Shown piece after piece: positions 15,077 to 24,800 of a stretch of 34,429 nucleotides of DNA. This stretch comes from Candidatus Moranbacteria bacterium RIFCSPLOWO2_12_FULL_48_12 (GTDB lineage Bacteria; Patescibacteriota; Minisyncoccia; Moranbacterales; UBA1568): assembly GCA_001784735.1 (NCBI GenBank), contig MFSB01000033.1:439-34867 (forward strand). Reading direction: 5' to 3'. The position numbers were made by a program, and so were the translations under genes. Below the pieces are notes generated by a model. It was not told the origin of the DNA. It worked only from the letters and a program-made list of their open reading frames with translations, and ran no database searches. The number at the start of each line of letters is the position of its first letter. Positions within the stretch are counted from its first letter, which is position 1.

Positions 15077-15147
15077 AAGAGTCCTCCCAATTTTTAATGA
15101 ACTTAATATCCTCGCATTTATTCAATTCCTTGTCAATGTAAATTAAC

Positions 15148-15176
15148 AAAAAGAGGCTCTAAAGAGCCTCTTTTTT
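15148..15176 (-). terminator. Terminator of the giant-protein/ATPase locus
   Basis: AAAAGAGGCTC-TAAA-GAGCCTCTTTTTT, an 11-bp perfect stem with T-tracts on both sides, directly after the ATPase gene. Confidence 0.9.
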
Positions 15177-15203
15177 ATTCCAAATTCATAATTCTCTATT
15201 CCT

Positions 15204-17696
15204 CTACATCGGGCGCTCAGCCAGCTTGATGCGGCTCATGATTTCGCGGTTGACGATAGTAGCATCGCGGCCGTAGCGCAGACGGGAGAGTTCTTTCAGG
15301 GCATTGGCCACCTCCTGATCGCCGTGCGTCGGAGCGTAGGGCTTCATATTGAACGGCTTGGTCAGTTCGTTGTTCATCAGGAGCCTGACAAAACAATTGC
15401 GATTATCCACATTGATGAGGTCGCGCGCGGTAAACACCGGTAGAAATTGCTTTTCCAAAAATTCTGCGTCTTCCGAACCCACCCGAAACGACACCAGCGA
15501 TCCGACATTGCCGAACACCGCCTTGGAAATCTCTTCTTTCAGCTGGGCGATGAACTGATGGGCAATGATGAGAATCAAGCGATATTTGCGGGCTTCCGAA
15601 AGAATTTGCGCAATAGAGTTGGTTGTAACGTTCTGGAATTCATCCATATAGAGATAGAAATCCTTGCGCTCTTCTTCGGGTGTATCCACCCGTGACAGAG
15701 CAGCCATGAGGATCTTCCCTACCACCACCATCCCCAAGAGGCGTGCATTAATTTCCCCGATCTTACCCTTGGCCAGATTCACCAAAAGGATCTTGTTGGT
15801 ATCCATAATTTCGCGGAAATTGAGCGTGCTCTTCTGCTGGGCGATAATCGGCCGCATCATATCATTGGAGATGAAGGTCGTCAGCTTGGAGGTGATGTAC
15901 GGCACCATATTGGCCAGCGCCGCCTCGCCGCCGGCTTTCTCGGCTTCCTTGGTCCAAAAATCATAAGCGATCGGATTCTGACACTTGGAGAGCTTGTACT
16001 TGCGGAAGTCCTCATCCGCCAGCACCTTGGAAATTTCCATCAGGGTCGACCCGCTATCCGGGTCCTCCATAATAAGCAGCATGGCGTTGCGCATATACTG
16101 CTCGAACATCGGCCCGCCGGTGGCTTTCAAATCATACAGCTGATCGAAAATACCGATCATCTCGTTGATGACGAAGGTCTTCTGCTCCGGATGGGCCGGA
16201 TCATACTCGAGCATATTCAGTCCGATGGGACGCTCCGTGTCCGATGGGTCGAACAAAATCACATCCTCCGCCCGTTCTTTGGGAATAGCGGCCAAGATAT
16301 CCTCGATGGCATCGCCGTGCGGATCGATGAAGCAGAAGCCTTTGCCAGAAATGGCGTCTTTCTTGGCCATCTCCTGCAAATACACCGACTTGCCCACCCC
16401 CGTCTGGCCGATGACATACATATGGCGGCGGCGGTCATTGTCAGTGATGCGGATATCCGTCTTCGCACCCCGATAATCGTTGTACCCGAGGAGTATCCCC
16501 TCCTGTGGAATGTTCACCGGCGGCGGAGCCGCCCCGGCCTTGAGCCACTTGATTTTCGGCGTTTCCGTCGTAGAGATCGGAAAATGGAAAATACTCGCCA
16601 GCTCTTCGACGGTCAGCACCATTTGTGTCTCGTCGTCGAAGTTCCGAAAGATATAATCATAGACGGCCTTTTTTTCTCTGACCCGCTTCTTGACCCGGAA
16701 ATTATTCACTTCCGGATTCTCGAACTGTCCGAAGGCATTTTCCATATGCCCGAGAATCTCTTCGGCTCGCTCCTGTGTGGCTCCGGACGCGATGAGCCGG
16801 ATGTTGACAGAAAACGCACCCTTGTTCGTTTTGGCGTCGATAGATTTGACCAGTTCCTGCTCTTCCGGCGTCAAATTCACCGCTTTTTTCTCCTCACCTC
16901 CCGGAGTATCTTTTTTTGGACCACCCGTCATAACCTCGAGCAGTCCCTTGCCCACAACTGAACTGGCGCTCCGCAAAAATGATTTGTGTTTGGCATCGTG
17001 CAGGCGCTTGCCTTCCTGCATCTTCTGGGCGATCCGCTTGCCCTCTCTCCGCCACCCCGTAGTCGCGCGCGCCAAAAGCACCTGAATGGCCGCCCCTTCT
17101 TCTGCAGTGTTCAGTTTGCTCAAGGCATTGGAAATTTCATTGAGCGGATCGACATCTACTGTCCGGTAAGTCCGGAGCGGCAAGGAATGGCCATGCTTGA
17201 GCTCCAAGACCGCTACGGCCGTATGGCTCCCCGGGGAGAAAATAGTATAATCAGGCACCTTCTCGATCACCGCATGGGGGAAAAAACTGTGCACTTGTTT
17301 TTCCGCACTCTCCCGAAAACGTTTCGGAACGGAGAGATAGAAAAAGATTTCTTCGCTCGACGACGGGTTGGCGATTTCGAAAACGATAGTCGGGGTATCG
17401 AAAAACCATTTTTTAAAGAAATTCCCTTTCAGTTTGAGCACCGTCAGCGAAGAGAGGAGCTGCTCCATAGCGAAGATCTCTTCTTTCCATGCCTCCGCAT
17501 TCTTCTCTCGTTCTCCTTCCGGAGCTTCCTTGCGCGTCACCCGGATCATTTCCAGATCCATATTGACGGACTGATTCACCTGGTAGCGAAAACAGAGAAA
17601 ACTGCGGATCACCAAAAAGGTTCCGCTCAAGAGCGCCGCAGACGCGAAAATCCACGTCAGCGGGATAAGGATAGTATTCAAATCAAAGCCCTCCAT
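15204..17696 (-). CDS. TraG/VirB4-like membrane-anchored ATPase
   Basis: The protein has 830 residues. An N-terminal membrane helix (residues about 8-30, ILIPLTWIFASAALLSGTFL) is followed by an alpha/beta region and a FtsK/HerA-class ATPase core: RRRHMYVIGQTGVGKSVYLQ (Walker A near 429-436), CFIDPHGDAIEDIL, and Walker B LYMDEFQN (near 678). LILIIAHQFIAQLKEEI (sensor/Gln region) and FGNVGSLVSFRVG follow. The core resembles the type IV secretion coupling and VirB4 ATPases with a TraD/TraG C-terminal part. In conjugation these move DNA or protein; in CPR the family is widely retained without full secretion genes. Last gene of the locus. The N-terminal half matches no domain I recognise. Confidence 0.88.
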   Translation of the reverse strand: MEGFDLNTILIPLTWIFASAALLSGTFLVIRSFLCFRYQVNQSVNMDLEMIRVTRKEAPEGEREKNAEAWKEEIFAMEQLLSSLTVLKLKGNFFKKWFFDTPTIVFEIANPSSSEEIFFYLSVPKRFRESAEKQVHSFFPHAVIEKVPDYTIFSPGSHTAVAVLELKHGHSLPLRTYRTVDVDPLNEISNALSKLNTAEEGAAIQVLLARATTGWRREGKRIAQKMQEGKRLHDAKHKSFLRSASSVVGKGLLEVMTGGPKKDTPGGEEKKAVNLTPEEQELVKSIDAKTNKGAFSVNIRLIASGATQERAEEILGHMENAFGQFENPEVNNFRVKKRVREKKAVYDYIFRNFDDETQMVLTVEELASIFHFPISTTETPKIKWLKAGAAPPPVNIPQEGILLGYNDYRGAKTDIRITDNDRRRHMYVIGQTGVGKSVYLQEMAKKDAISGKGFCFIDPHGDAIEDILAAIPKERAEDVILFDPSDTERPIGLNMLEYDPAHPEQKTFVINEMIGIFDQLYDLKATGGPMFEQYMRNAMLLIMEDPDSGSTLMEISKVLADEDFRKYKLSKCQNPIAYDFWTKEAEKAGGEAALANMVPYITSKLTTFISNDMMRPIIAQQKSTLNFREIMDTNKILLVNLAKGKIGEINARLLGMVVVGKILMAALSRVDTPEEERKDFYLYMDEFQNVTTNSIAQILSEARKYRLILIIAHQFIAQLKEEISKAVFGNVGSLVSFRVGSEDAEFLEKQFLPVFTARDLINVDNRNCFVRLLMNNELTKPFNMKPYAPTHGDQEVANALKELSRLRYGRDATIVNREIMSRIKLAERPM

Positions 17697-17862
17697 ACTT
17701 TGCGCAACGCAAAAATTTCTAATTTCTAATTTCTAATTTCTAAACAAACTCCAAACCATAAATCAAATTCAAAAGTTGAGACTTATTCAGAATATAGTTA
17801 TTAGAATTTATGATTTTTATTAGGTATTAGATATTAGATATTAGGAATTAGGTATTTTTTAT
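17697..17862. repeat. Heptamer-tract intergenic spacer
   Basis: AATTTCTAATTTCTAATTTCTAATTTCTAA lies just upstream of the ATPase start. TTTTTATTAGGTATTAGATATTAGATATTAGGAATTAGGTATT runs up to the stop codon of the next gene at 17863 (described, not quoted in full). The arms are approximate inverse complements about 70 bases apart. No gene. Confidence 0.75.
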
Positions 17863-18291
17863 CTACTCTTTCGTAATGAGCCCTTTCGCCAAAAGACCCT
17901 CATACAGCTTGTCTATCAATTCATCGTGCATCCGATCAAGCGCGTAGTAATCTTTGAGCGAGCGGGCGACTTTCACGGCATGCGCGACGCCTTTGGTACT
18001 CGCCAGATCGAGCAGTTTCTGGATCTTAGACTCTTCATCCACCGTATCTCCGATACTCTTGGCATCCAAGAGGGCATCATCATCCGAAGACGCTGACACG
18101 GGACTGGCTGGAGAGACTTTGGAAAGAATCTCATTGTATTTTCCTTCTACTTGTTCTTTCCTGCCTTCCACAGCCGCTTCCTTTTCCCCCGCCGGAAAAA
18201 TCTCGATGTTTCCCTCCGCGCTCCCCTGTTTCTCGGAAGAAGATCCTTTCCCGCCTTCTCTCAATTCTCCCTCCAAAACTTCTTCTGGCAT
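17863..18291 (-). CDS. Small conserved protein beside the ATPase
   Basis: The protein has 142 residues. The N-terminal half is acidic and low-complexity (GELREGGKGSSSEKQGSAEG). The C-terminal half is helical and conserved in style: KIQKLLDLASTKGVAHAVKV, then ARSLKDYYALDRMHDELIDK and LYEGLLAKGLI. No signal peptide or membrane helix. I recall this pattern immediately upstream of VirB4-like genes in CPR genomes, which supports a partnership with the ATPase (inference). The start ATG 18291 follows A/T-rich TTTCTAATT-type sequence with no clear Shine-Dalgarno. Confidence 0.8.
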   Translation of the reverse strand: MPEEVLEGELREGGKGSSSEKQGSAEGNIEIFPAGEKEAAVEGRKEQVEGKYNEILSKVSPASPVSASSDDDALLDAKSIGDTVDEESKIQKLLDLASTKGVAHAVKVARSLKDYYALDRMHDELIDKLYEGLLAKGLITKE

Positions 18292-18416
18292 AATTTTGTA
18301 AATTTCTAATTACCAATTTCTGGTTTCTAAACGATTTTCTCTGTCTCGGTTTTTCTACAATAATTCATCTTCTTTTTATTCCTGATTCATAATTCCACAT
18401 TCCTTATTCCGTTTTG
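18292..18416. repeat. Repeat-bearing spacer
   Basis: Contains AATTTCTAATTACCAATTTCTGG upstream of the 142-aa gene, and TATTCCTGATTCATAATTCC against the stop codon at 18417. A near copy of the second word (ATTCCAAATTCATAATTCT) abuts the ATPase stop at 15204. No gene. Confidence 0.6.
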
Positions 18417-18716
18417 CTAGGATTTCTTCATATCCCGTTTGAAATCCATAATGATTTTCGCTATAAAGTTATCGTAATCAGGAATCCGGGCTCTCAAGAA
18501 ATCATTTATTTCCTTTTCGCTTCCCTCACGATCCGCCAACGCCTCATACTCCTTGCCCCCGGCTTCGCCGAGCTTTTCGACGGTCTGAAGATGGATCTCC
18601 TGAAGGAGCGTCTCAATCGCCATATCGATGAGCCTTTCCTGCTCTTCCACGGGCAACGTTTCAATCCCCAGCTCCTTGGCCAAATCCTCCCGCATTACAT
18701 TTACATCAAGTGCCAT
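18417..18716 (-). CDS. Small helical conserved protein (possibly DUF5663)
   Basis: The protein has 99 residues. The true start is most likely ATG 18716 (MALDVNVMREDLAKELGIET), because the track's extra 29 residues overlap the upstream giant gene. Contents: LGIETLPVEEQERLIDMAIE, LQEIHLQTVEKLGEAGGKEY and a C-terminal RIPDYDNFIAKIIMDFKRDM. All-helical and charged, with no membrane segment. It looks like a Patescibacteria family I tentatively recall as DUF5663. It sits between the giant genes and the ATPase with a 34-base gap, so it is probably co-translated with them. Confidence 0.75.
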   Translation of the reverse strand: MALDVNVMREDLAKELGIETLPVEEQERLIDMAIETLLQEIHLQTVEKLGEAGGKEYEALADREGSEKEINDFLRARIPDYDNFIAKIIMDFKRDMKKS

Positions 18717-18750
18717 AAATATATAGTTAACTAAATTATTGGTTTGGATC

Positions 18751-21700
18751 TCATATGAATCGCGGGATAGGAATGTGCTTGCCGGTCGGATGTTCCATGC
18801 CAAGCATCGCCATACGCGCTACATAATTATAGACTTTTTCTTTCGGGCTCGGCAAACCCAGCTTACTCCCATAGGCTTCTCTGGCTAACTTCACAAATCT
18901 GTCCAAATCACTACTTCTTGCATTCTCAAATGCCTTCTCTCCCAAAACTTTCATCGCTCCCATATCACCCTGGGAAATAAACCCGAAGTAACTTTCTGCC
19001 AATTCTTTATATGCTCCGAATGCTTCCGGATTTTTCGCAAAATACTCCTTATAGGCATTGATATCATACGTTTTCCCCAAACGGATATCCCGCTCATATT
19101 CTATGTCAGCATTTTTTACCGGCCCTTCATCGCGATTTGCAACTACCGTTTCGTCTTCTGATGCGTCGTCCGCTCCACTGGATTCCGCCTGAGCATCAGA
19201 TGATGAATTAGAAACAGAATCAGCTTCTTTCGGCACATCCGCTCCACCAGATTCTAGCTGTGCATCAGCGGATGACAAATCAGACACAATATCATCTATA
19301 TCTTCATCTGCCGGTACTTCCCTCACTGTATAGCCATCAGCATTATTGAAATCATCTCCGGGCTCATTCGCCCACGCCGGAGAGACTTTTCCTGCCAACG
19401 TGTCCGTCGCACCACCATGCAATATATTGTTGTCTATTAACGCATCCGTCAGCTTCACACCAGGATGCGCCTTGGCCCATTCCAAAATAGCGGCATTGTT
19501 TTTTGTGATGCTTTCCATCGCTTCGGCAGAAAGTCCGCTGGCGCCTTTCATGGCTTCGGCGACGTTGTCGCCCACCAGTTTGTCAAAATTGATATGTTCT
19601 CCAATTCCGAGCTTGCTAATATCACCGCTCTCAAATCCCGCCGCTTTCAATTGATCCGGTGACATCTCTGCTAGCTTATCTTTCAAAGCATCGATAGCAT
19701 ACGTTCTCTGGGCTTCATTCATACCGGAAAAATGTGAATCCTTGGCGGAAAGGTACTGACCCAAAAGTTTCCACGTCGAGTCGCCGCTGTGCGCCTCAAT
19801 CGAAGGAACTCCCTTGGCCCAGTCGAACCCTCCTTTGAACCAACTTTGGATTTTTTCTTGTATCTTAAACCAATCTCCTCCTTTTTTGAACCACCCCTGA
19901 ATCTTTTCCTGTATATAGCCCGATCCCATAAAAATCCCGGCTGCCAAAGCAGTGGTTTTTCTCGCCATCATTCCCACCTTGCGGCGCTTGAACTGTTCGT
20001 GAATACCTCCCATCCGTCCCTCCAAAAATGCTCTTTTGGCTTCAGCAATTTGTTCCGGTGTTCTTTCGCTCTTTTCCAACCCAGCAAATTCAGCATATGC
20101 CGCGTCACCGCCCTTTTCAACTTTTCCTTCATGGCGGCGATCTGAAAGACTTTCCAGAGCCGTATCAAGAGCGGCAAAAGTCGTGGCTCCAGTCAATACA
20201 CGACGCAACCCGATGAGAATCGGTCCGGCAGCCGCGGCGCCCGTACCAAAAGAAGCCACAGCCCCCAGGCCGAGTGCGATGCCGATTCCATAGCGATAAC
20301 CCTTAGGTAATTTATTGTACCAATGAGCTAGCCTCGGAAGACCCTCCACAAGCCAGCCTATTTTGGACTGAGCCAGACTTTCCATCTTGACCTGTTGGCG
20401 GGCTTGAAAAATTTTTATTCTTCCCTCGCATTCAGAAGACATCAGCACCCGCCCCATCTCAAGCCTATACTTCTCCTCGCTCAATTCACCGGAATCTTTT
20501 CTCTGATGGATATCCGCCAGGCGCGCGTCGCGCAGAACCCGAAAAGCGTTATCATATTCTTCCTTAGCTCCCTTATCTTCATATTTTGTTCTATCAAAAC
20601 GCAATATTTTAGAAATGTTCCTCAAAATACTGGTTTGTTCAAAATCAGCCTTCGCATACCGCTGCCGCGCCTCTTCCAAAGCATCCTCCAAATTTTTGAA
20701 CTTGCTCACTACTGCATTTTCTGAAGCCTTCTGTGATGGAACAGCTGGCGCGGCCTCCGAACCACGCGGAGCCCCCAGTTCTTGCGATGCCGTACTTGAA
20801 GCAACTCCTTTTGGAGCAGCTTCTTCCTTTTGAGAGCTTGCCGGCGCATCCGCATCTCTTCTCTGCCCGCCACCTTCCAGCGTCCAGTTGGCCGTATCTT
20901 GATATCTCTCCCACGCTTCCTCCGTAGCCCAGATCTTGTGTTTCCCCAGACTCTGTCCTTTCAGAAAATTACCATTCAAGCTTCGATAATATGCTCTTGC
21001 TCCAGTTGTTTTATTGATAAGACATATCACCTCGCCATTCGGGACGCTTTCCACAAAATCCTTCTTCCGTTCCTCTTCGGATTTCTCCGCACCGCTCGCT
21101 ATTGCCGGCTCTGCTTGCGACCCAGGTATTGATTCTGCCTTGACCGCTGGTTCAGCAGCTACTGGTGCAGACTGAGCATCTGCCTTTATCGGTTTTTTTA
21201 CAGGAGCTTCTTCCTCCACGATTTTTCCTTTCCAGCCATCTGACAATCTCTTCCACACTTTTTCTGTATCTATTGTAACCGTGTCACCCTCCGCTCTCTT
21301 CCAAGCCTTCCCCACAAGAAAATCATTATACTTGCTCCCACTATCCGGATCTCGGTGATAATATGCCTTACTCCCATTTTTGCTTGTAAGCTCTATAGTC
21401 GCTCCTCTCGGGATGCTATCCATAAAAGCCTTGGCCGTCCTCTCTTTTCCCGCTCTCACTTTCTCAGCCGCAGGTGTCTTAGAGTCTACATTGTTACCAG
21501 GCGCAGCTAAATCTGCCTGTGAGGCTAAAACATTCGGCTCAGCGGCTGCTGCTGCGGGAGCGGCCGTCTTCGATACTGTTGGTTTTTGCCTTTGATTTCT
21601 ACGACGTATTCCTCTTATTCCTTTTATATCAACATCCGCTGCAGCTGAAGCTGGCTCCGCTGCTGGAGGAACATCGGGACTGGCCGGTTGTAAAGTCGCT

Positions 21701-21816
21701 GAAGGTACGGGCTTTCCTGCCAAAACCTGTTGGTCGATGCCAATGCCCTTGTGCCCCTCATCGCCAGCGGCTTTCCCGCCTTCGGCAATGGCTTTCAAAA
21801 AATCTTGTTCGCGCAT
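18751..21816 (-). CDS. Giant modular protein 1 (1021 aa), unknown function
   Basis: Not recognised. The N-terminus is an Ala/Pro-rich disordered tail with a basic patch (RGIRRRNQRQKP). Two copies of a roughly 70-residue domain follow, at 129-199 (FMDSIPRGATIELTSKNGSK) and 252-316 (FVESVPNGEVICLINKTTGA), each with an AYY motif and an AW/VW...W end. A coiled-coil region (370-480) precedes a glycine/alanine-rich hydrophobic block (510-555, GIGIALGLGAVASFGTGAAA) and a shorter one (617-634). Next is a 17-residue amphipathic tandem repeat (IQEKIQGWFKKGGDWFK), then acidic DAQ/SGAD repeats (about 840-915) and a folded C-terminus. No signal peptide. Ends in TGA. It starts four bases after the next giant gene stops, so the two are translationally coupled. 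Confidence 0.82.
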   Translation of the reverse strand: MREQDFLKAIAEGGKAAGDEGHKGIGIDQQVLAGKPVPSATLQPASPDVPPAAEPASAAADVDIKGIRGIRRRNQRQKPTVSKTAAPAAAAAEPNVLASQADLAAPGNNVDSKTPAAEKVRAGKERTAKAFMDSIPRGATIELTSKNGSKAYYHRDPDSGSKYNDFLVGKAWKRAEGDTVTIDTEKVWKRLSDGWKGKIVEEEAPVKKPIKADAQSAPVAAEPAVKAESIPGSQAEPAIASGAEKSEEERKKDFVESVPNGEVICLINKTTGARAYYRSLNGNFLKGQSLGKHKIWATEEAWERYQDTANWTLEGGGQRRDADAPASSQKEEAAPKGVASSTASQELGAPRGSEAAPAVPSQKASENAVVSKFKNLEDALEEARQRYAKADFEQTSILRNISKILRFDRTKYEDKGAKEEYDNAFRVLRDARLADIHQRKDSGELSEEKYRLEMGRVLMSSECEGRIKIFQARQQVKMESLAQSKIGWLVEGLPRLAHWYNKLPKGYRYGIGIALGLGAVASFGTGAAAAGPILIGLRRVLTGATTFAALDTALESLSDRRHEGKVEKGGDAAYAEFAGLEKSERTPEQIAEAKRAFLEGRMGGIHEQFKRRKVGMMARKTTALAAGIFMGSGYIQEKIQGWFKKGGDWFKIQEKIQSWFKGGFDWAKGVPSIEAHSGDSTWKLLGQYLSAKDSHFSGMNEAQRTYAIDALKDKLAEMSPDQLKAAGFESGDISKLGIGEHINFDKLVGDNVAEAMKGASGLSAEAMESITKNNAAILEWAKAHPGVKLTDALIDNNILHGGATDTLAGKVSPAWANEPGDDFNNADGYTVREVPADEDIDDIVSDLSSADAQLESGGADVPKEADSVSNSSSDAQAESSGADDASEDETVVANRDEGPVKNADIEYERDIRLGKTYDINAYKEYFAKNPEAFGAYKELAESYFGFISQGDMGAMKVLGEKAFENARSSDLDRFVKLAREAYGSKLGLPSPKEKVYNYVARMAMLGMEHPTGKHIPIPRFI

Positions 21817-21820
21817 ATCT

Positions 21821-24800
21821 TTATTTCAAAAACTTTTCAATACCATCCGCTATGACCTTGTCGACAAATGTTTTTTTCTCCCCCTCCGACCAAGCAAGTT
21901 TTTTCCCTACTGCTACGAAAGAATCCTCCAACCCCTTCGCTAAAGCATCAGTAATTTGCTGCCTGTACTTATCCTTTTGTCCCACCAATCCCGGAGCTTT
22001 TTCCTTCATCGCGCGAATGCCTGTGCCTATAGCGCCGAAAAGCGTGTAATAATAGCCACTTCCCTCCGCTTCCGTATAAAGTTCTCCGTATACTCGTTCT
22101 TTTGTAGTTCTTTCCTTCCCCGCTGGATAGAATTCATTTCTTCTTTTCACATAAACATCCCTGATTCCATCTTGAAATACGTTGGCTATCCTTGTCAGTT
22201 TTTCTCTCTCTTCATCTGAAACTGGCGGATATTTTTTCAACAAATCATCCACAAATGCTCCGCTGATGAACCCGGGAACATCTTGTCCGTTTCCACCCGC
22301 CTCTGTGGTAACAGCATCAAAAGCTTCTTTCGTTTTGGCCTTATCAATCCTCTTGAGCCATTTTTCTTTCTCTTTCACCAATGCGTTCACTATGCGAAGT
22401 TCTCGCCTGTTCTCCTCGCCCGCACCAACAGCTACTGGTTTTTCTGCTATCACCTGTGCCTGGGGTATTAATTCTTCGGGGATAATAATAGCCTTACTGG
22501 CCGTATCAATAGCCCGGGACACTTCGCCATATTCCTCGTCATCCATGTCCAGCTTGGCATTCCGGATCAGATCGTCGAGATGGCGCACGAAGTAGCCACA
22601 CTGCTTCTCTGATATTGCCCCTTTCGATTGGAGCTCCAGCGCATGCTTTTTCCTCGCTTCGACTATAATTTGTAGCATGTTTAGTTCTTGTCCCGCTCTC
22701 TTTTCTGGCTCTCTTTTTTGGGAAGCAGAAACCAGTTCCTGTTCAGGGGACCATCTATGCTGTTCTTGCAAGTACTTGAGTATGACGCCAACATTTTTTG
22801 GCTGTACTTTTCTCACCAACCCATCATAATTAACTCGCAACAGCTGTTCTGCATCGGATATCTCTACGACAGTAAATTCTTTGCCGTCCTTCCCTTTTCC
22901 AAAGGGTTTTCCTTTTTCCTTTTGTTTCAGCGCTGCCACGAGCACGGCAAACTGTGATTCATTGACAGCCATCTCAAGCGCCGGGTAGTACACATCCCAC
23001 ATCCCCTTCAGCCTCTTGTCCATGGCTGCACACGTTCTCACATCTTCTATATCCGTAAAGTCGAATTTCCTCAGATATTCTTCAAAAAAATCCTCCTGAG
23101 TGATTCTTTTGGCGGCCAAACCATCGCACGCATTCCTGAGTTGGTCAATAAAATATTCTTCAGCAATGCGTTTCACAAACAAAACGTTCACAACTTGCTC
23201 CTTCCAAAGTTCCAGAAGGCCCATCTTCATACCGCGAACCAACTGTACAATATCCGGAGACGCATCCTTTCTGTATAACCGAAAATCTTCAGGATATTTG
23301 ATTCTCCTAGTCCCACCAGCCCCTTTAAATTCAGTCATTGCCTTCAAAACAGCCAAATCATTGCATGTCAGTATTCGGATCTTTGTTTCATTCATCCATC
23401 TCTCTCGCCGAGACCCTGTTTCCGTCTCAGATAGCTCTTCGCCTTCCGGCTTTGCTTCTGGTTGTATCAACGGACGAGAACGCTCCCAATGAAAATTTGT
23501 TTTCAAGAAATTTTCAAACCATACGGCTTGCATCGATGTTACCGTTTTTTGATACCCCGCTCTCTTTCCGCTCTCTCTGTAGTTGTAAGTAATGGAATCT
23601 GGCGTAACACTTAAAATTTCAAGTTCTCCCCCAGCTGCGCCGACTACCCGCTGCCTTTTCCCTTCCTTCAAATTCTGAAAGAACAACGCAAACAATTCCT
23701 TCTCGGTGAGTTCCTTTCCTTCTGGTTTCCCTCCGCTCCCTTTCGCCTGCTGCGCCACTTCAATGGCCGCGAAGTGTTTATCCCAAAGTTCATAAAGCTT
23801 ATTCTGTAAAGCTTTGCACCGCTTTGGTTCTACCATATCATCTAATCCGTCAAACATGCTCTGGAATTTCTCGACATATGCCCTGAAAAAGCCTGATTTA
23901 TTCAATTTCTTGCCATACGTCTTATACGATTCCTGAAGAAAGCTGGCAAACTCTGATTCGATATTTGGTATCCCGAAAATAACCTTCACCACTTGCTCCT
24001 GCCACAGATTCATAAGACCTTTCAACTCAGCACTAAATGTACTCTTGATCTCCGTCGAGGCATCTTTTCCGAAGAGACTCCCGAATTCACGAGGGAAGTT
24101 GAAACTTCTCCTTTTCCCAGCGTCTTTGCCCACAAAAATTGTCAGCTTTTTCAAAGCATCCAGGTTATCAAGTTTTGGTATTAACGCCTTTGTCTCCTCT
24201 ATCCAAACTTTACTCTTTTCCTGCAGGTCTTCAATACTTAGTCGTTCCTCCTCTCCTCTTCTCGGTCGAGGCCGTCCGGCCGATTGTTTAGATTCCGCTG
24301 CTCTCAATTGTAGTTTTCTCGCCAGGTAGAGCTCCTCAAGGTTTATCTCTGCTGAAGCGAACAAATCAAACGCTTCATTGCGTGCATCATCGCCTTTCTT
24401 TCCTAGCTGATTATTGAAGTAATCGGCAAAAATGTTCAAATCAAAAAATCTGTACTTTTCGCCTTTCCCGGGACGCCTTAGGCTCTGTAATTCTTTAGTT
24501 TTCTTAGCGTCTGAAATTTTTGTCTTTAAATTTTCAAGTGTCTGATTAAAGACCGCCAAGAACGCTTGTTTTCGAGCATCCGAAGCTTCTCCGATTCCAT
24601 TATGTACATCTGTTCGAGCCGCCGCATCGCCACTCGCTGGCGCTTCGCCGACCACCTTTGGTTTTCTTGTACCACGCGATAGTTTGGCACCACTTGCTCC
24701 TGTTGCAGGTTTTCTTCCAACCCTCGGTTTTCCGCGCGCAGGTCTATTTTCCACAGCGACAACCGGAGTAGGTTTGTCAACCGACGCTTCAACAGCTCCG

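Noticed and set aside
15077-15147. Promoter TTGACA...GATATTAAG for the HAD gene
   Set aside because: The -35 is perfect, but the nearest acceptable -10 is at a poor spacing (20-22 bases), so it is not listed as a feature.
17697-17862. CRISPR-like array of short repeats
   Set aside because: Units are only 7 bp with no spacers and no cas genes nearby; these are heptamer tracts.
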